A stretch of DNA of 64,000 nt from Herpetosiphon sp042688385 (GTDB taxonomy: Bacteria > Chloroflexota > Chloroflexia > Chloroflexales > Herpetosiphonaceae), in contig NZ_JBHUPY010000001.1 in NCBI RefSeq assembly GCF_042688385.1, positions 124,001 through 188,000 of the forward strand. Reading direction: 5' to 3'. Made by a program: the position numbers and the translations under genes. Shown one piece after another: positions 1 through 9,293 of this stretch. A model generated the notes under the pieces. It saw nothing but the letters and a program-made list of their open reading frames with translations. It was not told where the DNA came from and made no database searches. Position 1 is the stretch's first letter, and every line of letters starts with the position of its first letter.

Positions 1-828
1 GATCCAACCCCTGATGTCAATGCGGCTTTTCTGGCTGCATTTGAGCAGTGGCATGGGTTGCTTGAACCATTTTATCCTCATGGCTACTATTCATTAATCA
101 CTGCGGCAGAACGCTATCCCTTTTTGCGGCGAACGCGGCTGCGAAGCCAAACAATTCCAACAGGCAAGCGTTGGACTCAGCTTCAAAAGCGCTTGCAATC
201 CACCACCATGATTTTACTGGAGCGTGAAACTCCTTTATCCATTCAGGATACAACCCGCAGCAATCGACGGCTAGGTGAGGGCATGATCGGCGGGACACTT
301 GAACGTGATTCGGTGTTTCTCCACGAAAGCAATGAAGTGATTACGCCCCAAATGAGTTTGTGGGTCGATCTGTATACAATTCCTCAAGAACACCATGCCG
401 AGTTAGTTGCCCAGTTGACTGAGATTGTAGAGACGCTATTTACAAGCCAGCAGGGAATTCAGGCCTATCTCGCTAAGTGGGACACGATACCCGATGGTCT
501 CGATAGCACAGCCTATGAGCTAATCGGCGATGTTGATGGCCAAATCACCATGAGTCAATCATGGTGTAGCCAGTTTTTGCGGGCTGTGACTGAGCGCATG
601 TGGCTAGGGCCAGCGTTGTTATCGCGAATTGAGAATCCTGAGGCGCTTGCTGAACATGGCATTATCCAGCAGTTGAGCAATGGTATTCGGATCGATGTTG
701 AATCAATCCCGCAACTCCATGCCCTCGAAACCATGCTTACACCATTGATTCCAACCAAGGAAGATTGGGATCGAGCCCATGATGCCCTTTATGACTATCT
801 GCGTAGCATAAAGAATATAGAAGGATGA
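1..828 (+). CDS. Unidentified protein, 5' end outside the window
   Basis: The reading frame is open from base 1 (it begins DPTPDVNAAFLAAFEQW) to the TGA at 826-828, giving at least 275 residues, so the true start lies upstream. The TTG at 58 is only the first possible internal start. There is no signal peptide, membrane segment or motif that I recognise. The sequence looks soluble and mixed alpha/beta, rich in Leu, Glu and Gln, with a Trp/Tyr-rich C-terminal third. A block of dispersed intergenic repeats follows the stop. Function is unknown. I am confident only that it is coding: the frame is long and codon use matches its neighbours. Confidence 0.7.
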   Translation, partial: DPTPDVNAAFLAAFEQWHGLLEPFYPHGYYSLITAAERYPFLRRTRLRSQTIPTGKRWTQLQKRLQSTTMILLERETPLSIQDTTRSNRRLGEGMIGGTLERDSVFLHESNEVITPQMSLWVDLYTIPQEHHAELVAQLTEIVETLFTSQQGIQAYLAKWDTIPDGLDSTAYELIGDVDGQITMSQSWCSQFLRAVTERMWLGPALLSRIENPEALAEHGIIQQLSNGIRIDVESIPQLHALETMLTPLIPTKEDWDRAHDALYDYLRSIKNIEG

Positions 829-832
829 GGGA

Positions 833-1100
833 TGAGGTTAAAGTCAAAAGGCAAAAATCAAAAGTCCATAGTCCTTCGCGTTCTTCGCGGTTCCGATCCT
901 TCGTGTGCCTTCGTGTGCTTCGTGGATCAATACTCAACGCAGAGGCGCAGAGCACCGAAGGATGAGGGATGAGGGATGAAGGATGAAAGGCTTTGGGCAA
1001 ACGGAACATAATCTGAGCAATCTGTGCCAATCTGTGGCAAAAAACTTACCCTTCGCGTGCTTCGCGGTTCCCGTTCTTCGTATCCTTCGTGCGCTTCGTG
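833..1100. repeat. Dispersed intergenic repeat cluster 1
   Basis: This holds the recurring modules also seen at 6686, 33372, 37360, 52445, 55770 and 56785. They are runs of GATGAGGGATGAAGGATGAA, a 9-base-period CTTCGTG/CTTCGCG array (complement of CGCGAAGRN), an ACGCAGAGGCGCAGAG stretch, and fragments of AATCTGTGCCAATCTGTGG. Here the CTTCG arrays are in the orientation opposite to most other copies. No gene is supported in the stretch. Confidence 0.85.
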
Positions 1101-1108
1101 GATCAATT

Positions 1109-1147
1109 AAAAAAGCAGGGGCCGAGGATCATCCGATCCCCGACCCC
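1109..1147 (-). terminator. Rho-independent terminator of the EPS operon
   Basis: On the minus strand a 13-base-pair stem (arms 1135-1147 and 1118-1130, two G-U pairs, 4-base loop) is followed after three bases by six Ts (complement of 1109-1114). It lies 19 bases beyond the BcsB-like stop and would end the minus-strand operon. Confidence 0.85.
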
Positions 1148-1165
1148 TAACAAGCGATCCCCAAT

Positions 1166-3475
1166 TTAGATTCGGCGTTGCTTGCGATTGCGCGCTGCTT
1201 GAATGATCACGATGACTGAAATAATCACCATCAACACCAAGAGTCCAGCGATGGCATATAAGATCCATTGCGGTTTTTCTGGTGGTGTCACTTCGCGATA
1301 GATCGGATCATCTTGGTTTTCGCCGAGCGCATCGTTGGCGATGCCAGCTGTATCGCCAGTGACCGTCGGATCTTCGACGCTAATTTGTTGGTCGTTGACG
1401 ATTGCCAAGCTGCCATTGAGCCGCGTGCGCAAGCGCGAGGTCGTCAAGGCATTGCCCGACCATTGCACGCCTTGATCAGTGCTGCCAAGCACCGCTAAAA
1501 CACTGCGTTGCTCGTTCCATGGCGAACGCATAAATTCCAAATAGCCAAGGCTAAGTTCGGGCGGAATCCGATAAACTACCCGACTATTGCCAAGGGTTGG
1601 GTGCTTGCTGCCTTGAGCAAACGGCGCAGGAATAATCGGCTGCAAGGCGGGATCTTGCAAAATGGCATGGGCTGGTGCTTGACCAACCAACACCAAATCG
1701 TGATTAGCCTGCACGCTAGCAACCTGTTCGGGATTGACTGCCCGCAATTCAACAAACGCTGGGTCTAGGCTATCGCCTAAGGCTGTTGCCAACTGACCAG
1801 CAACCGTCCAACTTGCTGGATCATCGCTTGGCACTACAAAAGCCACATTCTTCAAGGTATTGCTGATCGTGAGTGGCTCTAGGAATGTGGCCAAATTGCG
1901 CAACACAATCGAGCGCCCACGAGTGGCGCGGACTGGAATGCCAATCTTTGAATCGGCGCGCAGCGTGTACCAAATGCCTGCCAAGTTGGGATCAACACAT
2001 GGTGTATTGGGAATTAAGTTGGCGCTAATCGTGATTCGGTTGCGGCCAACATTCAAATTGCCACGTGGAATCGGCACGCGGCCAACGCCATTTTGCGAGG
2101 TGGTGTCATCGAAGCGAATCGAGCCTGCTGGCCGATCGTTGACCCGCACCATCATCGCCGAAACTGAATAATCGAGCAGTGCCGAGTGGGCAAAATGAAC
2201 TTCGATATAGCCATCGTTGCTCATTTCGTAGCCGCTGGGCATATCGACATTCAGTTCGAAGGTATGCCCGCCGATGCCAAACTCTGAGGCGGTTTCGAAG
2301 CCAAGGCTGCGGAAAGTGCGTTCGACGGTCAAGCCAGTGCTTGGCACATCGGTAATTTGCAAATTCAGGGTTTTGGTCAAAACATCTGGCGAATTGACAT
2401 CGGCGACCACAGCAATCGATGGATCGTTGCTGGCTCGCACGTTGCCAGTGCTAAATGCCTTGGCGGCTTTGATAACGCCTTCGTCGTCGTTACCGCTGAG
2501 CGCCAAAACCACCCGTTGTTGGTTCCATGGCGAGGTTGCCATTTGAATAATGCCATCGGCGGCTTGGGCTTCGCTGAGATTAAAGCCCTCTGCTCCGCTG
2601 CCCTCGGCAAAATCGACGGCATCTAAATTTTCGAAATTGGCTGCTTGACCCACGAAAATCAAGTGCGATTCGCTGCGCAGGGTTGGCGAAAGCACGCTCT
2701 CTGCAATCAACGGCACTTGAATTCTGCTTGACGTAATGCTGCCAACTTTGGCGGCGACAATCAAGCCTGCTTCAAGCTCGGCGGCGCTGGCATTGCTGGG
2801 CACAACGATCGTGGCCACATCTGGCTCAAGCGGCGAATCTTGGAATATTGGCCGTGGCAATTGCTTAACATCGGTCGAAAGCGTGCCCAAGCTATGAGGC
2901 AATTTGAGCGATGATGTGGCGCGAATGATCACGCTGGTTTGGCTATCGTTGCCACAGTTGAGGCCTGCATCGAGCAAAATGCCCAAGGTGTGTGCACCAT
3001 CGACACGAGTTGAGGTATAGGCAGTTTGCGAAATTGGGATGGTAACTGAGCGCGGGCCTGAACGATCGAGGAAAATTCGTTCGAGCTGCACGTTGTTGAA
3101 TTGCACATCCATTGAACCAGCGAAAAATTGGACATTTTCGTCGCTGCTGACCGAGCTGCCAGAAACGAAGGTTTCGAAATCAAGCGTAATTGCTGCGCCT
3201 GGCTCCAATTGCCATGTGCTGGGCAAGCGCACGTTGATATAGCGGGCATTGAATGGCCCTTCCATCGAATCTTCGCGCGCGCCAAGCTGGGCAAAGGTCA
3301 CAGTATCGCTATCGGTAACCACTGGCGTAACCGTTGCTTGGTTAAGCGGGGCTGCCGCGGTTTTGGCAGGAATGGGATTAAGGCTGGTGCGAGCAGCCTG
3401 TGAAACCATTGGCAAGCTGGCAAAAAGGCCCAGCGCCACGGAAAAAAGCAGAAAAACGCGCACTAAACGAACCAT
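1166..3475 (-). CDS. BcsB-like secreted, C-terminally anchored protein
   Basis: About 769 residues from ATG 3475, chosen because AAGGAG lies a few bases upstream and because the longer frame (from 3592) would run into asnB. A signal peptide (VRVFLLFSVALGLFASLPMVSQA) is followed by a long beta-rich exported region with two homologous halves (each with a GxxHTL/GIWYTL-type carbohydrate-binding segment and a conserved Cys), then one membrane helix (WILYAIAGLLVLMVIISVIVII) and a basic tail. This is the architecture of BcsB, the cellulose synthase accessory subunit. No BcsA (GT2 plus PilZ) is present, so it may instead serve the neighbouring GT2 protein or guide another exported polymer. It is the last gene of the EPS operon, 68 bases after asnB. 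Confidence 0.75.
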   Translation of the reverse strand: MVRLVRVFLLFSVALGLFASLPMVSQAARTSLNPIPAKTAAAPLNQATVTPVVTDSDTVTFAQLGAREDSMEGPFNARYINVRLPSTWQLEPGAAITLDFETFVSGSSVSSDENVQFFAGSMDVQFNNVQLERIFLDRSGPRSVTIPISQTAYTSTRVDGAHTLGILLDAGLNCGNDSQTSVIIRATSSLKLPHSLGTLSTDVKQLPRPIFQDSPLEPDVATIVVPSNASAAELEAGLIVAAKVGSITSSRIQVPLIAESVLSPTLRSESHLIFVGQAANFENLDAVDFAEGSGAEGFNLSEAQAADGIIQMATSPWNQQRVVLALSGNDDEGVIKAAKAFSTGNVRASNDPSIAVVADVNSPDVLTKTLNLQITDVPSTGLTVERTFRSLGFETASEFGIGGHTFELNVDMPSGYEMSNDGYIEVHFAHSALLDYSVSAMMVRVNDRPAGSIRFDDTTSQNGVGRVPIPRGNLNVGRNRITISANLIPNTPCVDPNLAGIWYTLRADSKIGIPVRATRGRSIVLRNLATFLEPLTISNTLKNVAFVVPSDDPASWTVAGQLATALGDSLDPAFVELRAVNPEQVASVQANHDLVLVGQAPAHAILQDPALQPIIPAPFAQGSKHPTLGNSRVVYRIPPELSLGYLEFMRSPWNEQRSVLAVLGSTDQGVQWSGNALTTSRLRTRLNGSLAIVNDQQISVEDPTVTGDTAGIANDALGENQDDPIYREVTPPEKPQWILYAIAGLLVLMVIISVIVIIQAARNRKQRRI

Positions 3476-3543
3476 GCGAACTCCTTGCGAGACAATAGGC
3501 CAGCGTAACATCGAGTTACGCTGGCAGTGTTGGTGGCACGTGA

Positions 3544-5430
3544 TTATTTGCCGTAGCGTTCGTACCACATGCTGAACATAAGTAAATTCCAAATTTGGCG
3601 ACTGTAATCGTGCCGCCCAGCCCAGTGATCACTGAGCATTGTTGCAATATATTGCGGGTTGAAGAACCCTTGTTCGGTCAAGGCTTCAACCGAAAGTTTT
3701 TGGTTGACCAATGGCCGCAGGTCGGTTTTGAGCCATTGGGGAATTGGCACGCTAAACCCAGCTTTGCGGCGTTGCAAAATTTCTGCTGGCAGCACTTTGG
3801 CGGCCACCCGCTTGAGCAAATACTTAAGCTTCATGCCATTGATCTTGGTGTGGCTGGGCAATTTGGCCATCCACTCGACCAAACGCGTATCAAGCAACGG
3901 CACGCGCACTTCGAGCGAATGGGCCATGCTCATGCGGTCGACTTTCACCAGCATATCGTCGGCCAATTGTACTTTGGAATCGACATACAGCAAACGATTG
4001 AGCACGTCGTCGGGCGCGTAGGCATCGTAATAGCCTTGCAGCAGATCAACAGTTGGGCGTTGCTTGGTCAAAATCGACGAGCCTGCATATAGCTGCTCTT
4101 TCATCGATTCGCTCATAAAGGCTTTCCACGCGGCGTGAGCTGGCAACGGCGCAAGCATCCCGCCCTGCACAAAGCGCTTGGCTTTGAAATCGAAGCTCAC
4201 TTTGCCATCGGATGTCGGTAGCCGATTGACTACGCTTGGCACTAAGCCGCTGCCAATTGCTTGCGGCAAGCGCCGATAGAGCGCGGCGATTTTGTCTGCT
4301 TGATAGGTGGCATAGCCGCCAAATACCTCATCGCCACCATCGCCACTGAGCGCCACTTTGACATGCTGGCTGGCCAATTCGCTGACCGCATACACCGCCA
4401 CCGACGATGAATCGGCGAATGGCTCGTCAAAATATTTGACCATGGCATCGACTGTAGCCTGGGCATCAGGATTCATGACGATTTCGTGGTGATCGGTGCG
4501 GAAGCGTTCGGCGACAATTCGCGCATACGGCGATTCGTCGTAGGATTTTTCGGCAAAACCGACCGAGAAGGTTTTAACTGGCTGGCTGGTGACTTCGCTC
4601 ATCAAGGCCACTACCAAGCTCGAATCGACCCCACCGCTGAGGAACGCGCCCAAGGGCACATCGCTAACCAACTGATCTTGCACAACAGTGCGCAACAGGT
4701 TCAGCAAGTCGGTTTCAACATCGTTGGTAATTTTGAAGTGCGGCGAAACGACGCGTGGAATATCCCAATATTGTTTGATTTCCACAGCGTTGGTTGCTGC
4801 TTCGTAGGTCAGCATATGGCCTGGCTGAAGCTTTTTAATTGCCTTGAAAATCGTATTTGGGCCAGGCACATAATTCAACGAAAGATAATCGTGCAAGCCA
4901 ATTGGGTCGATTTCGCGGCTGATGCCTGTATCGAGCATGGCCTTGATTTCCGAGCCAAAGACCAAGCGATCGCCTAAATTGGCGTAATACACAGGCTTGA
5001 TGCCAACGTGATCGCGGGCAATCACCAAGCGCTGACGGCGCTCATCCCAAATCGCGCAGGCAAACATGCCGTTGAGATGCTTGGGAAATTCATCGCCAAT
5101 TTCTTCGTACAAATGCACGATCGTTTCAGTATCGGAGTGGGTTTCGAATTTATGGCCAGCTTTTTCTAGGCGTGGGCGCAACTCAGGGAAGTTGTAGACC
5201 TCGCCGTTATAGACGATCCAAATTGAGCCATCTTCGTTGGCGATTGGCATTTTGCCGCCAGCAACGTCGATAATCGACAGCCGCACTGAGCCAAGCCCCA
5301 CTGGGCCGTTGAGATAAAAGCCATTTTGATCTGGCCCGCGATGATGGATGTTTTCGCATAGCGCTTCGAGCAATGGCCGCTCAGCGGTACGACTTTGATC
5401 AAAATAGACAATGCCACAAATACCACACAT
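3544..5430 (-). CDS. asnB: Asparagine synthase (glutamine-hydrolysing)
   Basis: 628 residues, normal for the family. The N-terminus MCGICGIVYF places the nucleophile Cys2 of the class II glutaminase domain directly after Met1. The C-terminal synthetase domain has the ATP-binding loop SGGVDSS and the DGGDEVFGGY segment. Start ATG 5430 is preceded by GAGGTGAT. The enzyme transfers glutamine-derived ammonia to an AMP-activated carboxylate, classically aspartate. AsnB paralogues inside polysaccharide clusters often amidate sugar acids or act in exosortase-type EPS loci; that role here is inference from position between the GT2 and BcsB-like genes. Confidence 0.9.
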   Translation of the reverse strand: MCGICGIVYFDQSRTAERPLLEALCENIHHRGPDQNGFYLNGPVGLGSVRLSIIDVAGGKMPIANEDGSIWIVYNGEVYNFPELRPRLEKAGHKFETHSDTETIVHLYEEIGDEFPKHLNGMFACAIWDERRQRLVIARDHVGIKPVYYANLGDRLVFGSEIKAMLDTGISREIDPIGLHDYLSLNYVPGPNTIFKAIKKLQPGHMLTYEAATNAVEIKQYWDIPRVVSPHFKITNDVETDLLNLLRTVVQDQLVSDVPLGAFLSGGVDSSLVVALMSEVTSQPVKTFSVGFAEKSYDESPYARIVAERFRTDHHEIVMNPDAQATVDAMVKYFDEPFADSSSVAVYAVSELASQHVKVALSGDGGDEVFGGYATYQADKIAALYRRLPQAIGSGLVPSVVNRLPTSDGKVSFDFKAKRFVQGGMLAPLPAHAAWKAFMSESMKEQLYAGSSILTKQRPTVDLLQGYYDAYAPDDVLNRLLYVDSKVQLADDMLVKVDRMSMAHSLEVRVPLLDTRLVEWMAKLPSHTKINGMKLKYLLKRVAAKVLPAEILQRRKAGFSVPIPQWLKTDLRPLVNQKLSVEALTEQGFFNPQYIATMLSDHWAGRHDYSRQIWNLLMFSMWYERYGK

Positions 5431-5467
5431 AGGATCACCTCAGTTTATGCGCAAATACCAGTCGAAG

Positions 5468-6655
5468 TTAGTTCGTGCGCCGCCCCACTCGCTGCCATAG
5501 CGTGGTTTGTCGTCGTCGGACAAAGCGATACAGGCCAATCAAGCCAGCCCAATTGCTATTGACTAGGAAGGTTGGCACGTAAACCACCTTGCCTAGTTTA
5601 CTATTTGAGTCAACTCGGCCACCAAGCCAAGCCATGGTGTAGAACAATATTTGAAACGCCAGCAACAGCCAATTGAATGGCGCTGCCAGACGGAGTAGTT
5701 TATGCGATTTTGCCTTACTTGGCCATAGCACCGCCACAATATTCATCACCAAGGCCCCAACCATATTCACTGCCACCAAGGTGCGCAGGGTTTGGTGCGA
5801 GAGCAATTGCCACAAGGCCAGCGGGCGGCGGAAGGGCCACAAACTGCGAGCATAGGTAATTGCTTGATAGCGCCCAGCGAAAATCCGCGCGCGGCGGGCA
5901 ATTTCATCCTGTGCCGATTGCGAAACTCGTTCGTGTGAGCGAGCTTGCGGCACATAGTGAATGCGAAAGCCACGGGCGATGATCCGCATGCCCATATGGG
6001 TGTCGTCGTTAATAATTTCGTCTGGTGGCGATTCGAACAAATCGCTGCGCACGGCCAGCACTTCGCCAGCAACCGCAGTACAGCCAGCCAATTTGCTCTC
6101 TTGCTTTTTGACAAACGACTCGTAGCGCCAATACAACCCTTCGGATTCGCCCAGCGCGCCGTCGCCTTTTTCAATGACTTTTGCGCCCGACACTGCGCCC
6201 ACATCTGCATCAGCAAATGGCGCAACCAGTTCGCGAATTACGTTGGCATCATAGCGATTATTGGCATCGGAAAAGACAATAATGTCGCCGCGCACAAACG
6301 GAATCGCCCGATTGATCGCCGCCATTTTGCCGCGCCGTGGGGCTTCGTAGAGCAATTCCACGCCTTGGTCGGCGTATTGCTGCACAATTTCTGGCGTGCG
6401 GTCGCTCGATCCATCGGCAATAATCAAAATCTGCAATTGCTCGCGTGGATAATCCAATTCGAGCGAGTTTTCAATTTTGCGGGCAATTTCAGCCTCTTCG
6501 TTGTAGGCCGCAATCAGCAAGGTAACTGCTGGCTCGGCATGCGGATACGGCCCGCGTTCACGGCGAAAGCGCGCCAACAACGTCAAGAGCGCCGGATAGC
6601 CTGCATATGTGTAGATGACGCTGCCTGCAAACAGCCAAAATAACGCCGCAATCAT
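5468..6655 (-). CDS. Membrane glycosyltransferase, family GT2
   Basis: About 395 residues from ATG 6655, which has AAGGA eight bases upstream. One N-terminal membrane helix is followed by a GT-A fold domain: VTLLIAAYNEE, ADGSSDRTPE, the metal-binding FSDANNRYD and the acceptor-site NDDTHMG. The QxxRW motif of processive synthases is represented only by an RARIFAGRYQ-like segment. Two or three membrane helices close the protein. Such proteins transfer sugars from UDP-sugars at the inner face of the membrane and some extrude the product. Together with the BcsB-like gene it could form a synthase pair, but that is speculative. A repeat block (6686-7019) separates it from the preceding GT4 gene, so it may belong to a sub-operon. 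Confidence 0.85.
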   Translation of the reverse strand: MIAALFWLFAGSVIYTYAGYPALLTLLARFRRERGPYPHAEPAVTLLIAAYNEEAEIARKIENSLELDYPREQLQILIIADGSSDRTPEIVQQYADQGVELLYEAPRRGKMAAINRAIPFVRGDIIVFSDANNRYDANVIRELVAPFADADVGAVSGAKVIEKGDGALGESEGLYWRYESFVKKQESKLAGCTAVAGEVLAVRSDLFESPPDEIINDDTHMGMRIIARGFRIHYVPQARSHERVSQSAQDEIARRARIFAGRYQAITYARSLWPFRRPLALWQLLSHQTLRTLVAVNMVGALVMNIVAVLWPSKAKSHKLLRLAAPFNWLLLAFQILFYTMAWLGGRVDSNSKLGKVVYVPTFLVNSNWAGLIGLYRFVRRRQTTLWQRVGRRTN

Positions 6656-6685
6656 TGAGTATTCCTTACTATTGATCCGCAAAAG

Positions 6686-7019
6686 TTGTAACCGCGAAGA
6701 ACGCGAAGGTCGCTAAGGTTAAGTTTTAGCCACAGATTCCACAGATTATTGGGATTATTGTTCTACTGGCCCAATGCCGAGCGCATTTCATCCTTCATCC
6801 CTCATCCTTTGGTCACTCTGCTCCTCTGCGTTAATGAATTGATCGACGAAGCGCACAAAGAGCACGAAAGTTGCAACCGCGAAGCACGCGAAGGTCGAGA
6901 AGGTTGATTTTTAGCCACAGATTGCACAGATTATTGTGATGATTGTTCTGCTAGCCCGATCCCCGATCCCTATGCCCTATGTTCTATGTTCTTACATTTC
7001 ATCCTTCATCCCTCATCCT
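6686..7019. repeat. Dispersed intergenic repeat cluster 2
   Basis: The whole gap between the GT2 and GT4 genes is made of the dispersed modules. Two tandem sets of AACCGCGAAG...CGCGAAGG, two copies of AGCCACAGATT...CACAGATTATTG, GCCCGATCCCCGATCCCTA, TATGTTCTATGTTC and TCATCCTTCATCCCTCATCC are present. It interrupts an otherwise tight operon. I see no promoter that I would stand behind. Confidence 0.85.
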
Positions 7020-8159
7020 TCATACTTTCCGTATGCCTTCGTACAAACTGCGCAAGCGCTTGGCGATAACGCTCAAGGCAAATTCTTGCTGCACCCGTTG
7101 GCGCGCTGCTTGGCCCATTCGTTGGCGCGAGCTTTGATCGCCCAAGGCTTGCAACAAGGCTTGTTCCAGCGCTGGCTGATCGTCTGGTGGAATAATCAAG
7201 CCATTCTGGCCATCGTCGATTGCATCGCGTGCGCCACCAACATCGGTAATGATAACCGCCAATTCGCTGGCCATGGCTTCAAGCATCGCCACCGAAAAAC
7301 CCTCGGCAATCGATGGCAGCACAAACACATCAGCTGCTTGCAAATAGGGTGGCACGTTATGCACCGCGCCGCCAAAAATCACCCCAGGGCTGCTTTTGGC
7401 TTTGAGCGCTGCTTCCTCTGGCCCTTGCCCCAAAATCAATAAGCTTGCATCGGGATGCTTAGCGCGAATCGCAGGCCAAGCCTCGACCAAATAGCGTACC
7501 CGTTTTTCCTCGGAGAGCCGCCCTGCATAGAGCGTGATTGGGCCTTCACTGGGCAAATTCAGTTCGCGGCGGAGCGCAACTTTAGCTTCAGCGCTCACCG
7601 GATGATATTTCTCAGGATCAACGCCGTTTGGTACATAGTGTCGCCGTTCGGCTTCAATGCCCAAAATCTGCTCAAATTCCTGATCGATTTCGCGGCTGAT
7701 GGTAAAGAAGGCATCGGCGGTTTTGGTAATCCGCTCCAACCGACCTTTGCCAAACGGGCGTTGTTGCATGCGCAGTACATCGCCAAGCGGCCCCGAACGA
7801 TGCGCGGTCACGGCGTAGGGTAGGCCCAAGGCTTGTTTGGCCGCAATCGCCGTCGTTGCTGGCGAAAACATCTCGTGGGCATGGACTAAATTGGGCTTTA
7901 AGCGCCAAAGTAAAGGAATTGCCGCCGCAGTGAACACTAAGGCCGCAGTTGGCACTGGCCCAGGAATTGGCAAACGATGCACTGGAACATTCTCAATCAT
8001 CTCGAAGGGCTTGAAGCCAGCGTAACGGCGGGTTAGCACGCTAATTGCCACACCTTCGGCGGCCAAAAAGGGAGCCAAAGCCGCCAGTTGGCGTTCAGCA
8101 CCGCCGATGCGCGGAAAATAACCTTGGATGATCATCGCTACGTGCAAGCTATCGTTCAT
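7020..8159 (-). CDS. Glycosyltransferase, family GT4
   Basis: 379 residues with a two-domain GT-B fold. The N-terminal domain begins with YFPRIGGAERQLAALAPFLAAEGV. The C-terminal donor-binding domain contains LYAGRLSEEKRVRYLVEAW and the E-x7-E motif EGFSVAMLEAMA. The start ATG overlaps the upstream gene's stop (ATGA), indicating translational coupling. It is expected to add one sugar to the lipid-linked EPS repeat unit at the cytoplasmic face of the membrane, using an activated donor with retention of configuration. Which sugar cannot be read from sequence. Confidence 0.88.
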   Translation of the reverse strand: MNDSLHVAMIIQGYFPRIGGAERQLAALAPFLAAEGVAISVLTRRYAGFKPFEMIENVPVHRLPIPGPVPTAALVFTAAAIPLLWRLKPNLVHAHEMFSPATTAIAAKQALGLPYAVTAHRSGPLGDVLRMQQRPFGKGRLERITKTADAFFTISREIDQEFEQILGIEAERRHYVPNGVDPEKYHPVSAEAKVALRRELNLPSEGPITLYAGRLSEEKRVRYLVEAWPAIRAKHPDASLLILGQGPEEAALKAKSSPGVIFGGAVHNVPPYLQAADVFVLPSIAEGFSVAMLEAMASELAVIITDVGGARDAIDDGQNGLIIPPDDQPALEQALLQALGDQSSRQRMGQAARQRVQQEFALSVIAKRLRSLYEGIRKV

Positions 8160-9292
8160 GCGGAAACTGCCTCACGCTGGTCAACGCCCTCGTGGGCGGC
8201 GGTATACAACGCTAATAATTGATCGACCCATGCGCTTGGGCTGTGATATTGCTCGATAATCGCTTGCGCCGCCTGTTGCATTTGCTGCATGTGGCTTGGC
8301 TCGCTCAACAGTTGATTGATGGCTGCTGCCAGCGCTTGATGATCGTGTGGTGGCACAGTGATGCCTGCTTGTTCGCGCACAACCTGCGGAATATCGCCAA
8401 CTTTGGTTGCGACAATCGGCAAGCCTGCGGCCATCGCTTCGAGCACCGCAATCGGCAAGCCTTCGTTGGCCGATGAGCTAACAAAGACATCAGCGCTGCG
8501 CAACAGCACTGGAATATCATCGCGTGCGCCAAGCAAATTAACGACCGCATGCAATTGATGTTCATCAATCTTGGCCTCGATTTTGGGCCGCTGATCGCCT
8601 TCGCCAGCCAAAACCAAGCGCGCTTGGGGGTGTTCAGGATGCACCAAGGCAAAAGCATCGATCAGGGTTGGCAAATCTTTGATCGCAGCAAAGCGCCCGA
8701 CGTTGATCAACATCGTCAAATCAGCATCGCCCAAAATTGCCTCGCGCGTAGCGTGGCGTTGCTCAGCGCTAATTTCTGGCACGGCAACCACCGCATTATG
8801 CACTACATGTAAGTTTCGATTGGGCATAATTGGCTGGTAGGCTTCGTTGGTCGTATAGCCAACCGCAATAATTTGTTGGGCCAAAAAGCGCACAATTTGC
8901 GCTTCAAATTGCTGTTGGCGATTGGCAATCGACGGGTCGAAGCCCGCCAAGTGCATGGTTGCCACCACCGGAATATTGGCTAAGCGAGCGGCCAAAATCC
9001 CCACCACATTGCCATAGGTCAAATGGGTGTGCACCACACTCACCCGATTGCGCCGCAACCAGCGCGTGAGTTGCCAGATGCGCTTGGGAGCCAGCATTTT
9101 GGGTGCAGCAAAACGCACAACTTCAACGCCCAAACTATTTAGCCGTTCAACCAAGTTGCTGCCGCGATCTTCATCCTTGAGGCACACAACGCTGGTTTTG
9201 ATCCCACGGCGTTGGGCTTCGATGGCGAAGGTAACCAGCAATTGTTGCGCTCCACCACGATAGAGCGAATCGATGACCTGAACAACGTGCAT
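8156..9292 (-). CDS. Glycosyltransferase, family GT4
   Basis: About 378 residues from ATG 9292, chosen over an upstream start because GGAGATAAT precedes it and because it then follows the flippase stop without overlap. The N-terminus MHVVQVIDSLYRGGAQQLLV is typical of GT4 enzymes. The donor site carries NVGRFAAIKDLPTLIDAF and the E-x7-E motif EGLPIAVLEAMAAGLP. Its stop overlaps the next GT4 start by four bases. It is expected to build the EPS repeat unit; donor and acceptor are unknown. Confidence 0.88.
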   Translation of the reverse strand: MHVVQVIDSLYRGGAQQLLVTFAIEAQRRGIKTSVVCLKDEDRGSNLVERLNSLGVEVVRFAAPKMLAPKRIWQLTRWLRRNRVSVVHTHLTYGNVVGILAARLANIPVVATMHLAGFDPSIANRQQQFEAQIVRFLAQQIIAVGYTTNEAYQPIMPNRNLHVVHNAVVAVPEISAEQRHATREAILGDADLTMLINVGRFAAIKDLPTLIDAFALVHPEHPQARLVLAGEGDQRPKIEAKIDEHQLHAVVNLLGARDDIPVLLRSADVFVSSSANEGLPIAVLEAMAAGLPIVATKVGDIPQVVREQAGITVPPHDHQALAAAINQLLSEPSHMQQMQQAAQAIIEQYHSPSAWVDQLLALYTAAHEGVDQREAVSA

Positions 9293-9293
9293 A

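Noticed and set aside
737..1030. Minus-strand 97-codon frame across repeat cluster 1
   Set aside because: Most of it is translated repeat sequence, the same as in other intergenic blocks.
3475..3592. A 39-residue N-terminal extension of the BcsB-like protein
   Set aside because: It would overlap asnB, has no ribosome binding site, and would bury the signal peptide.
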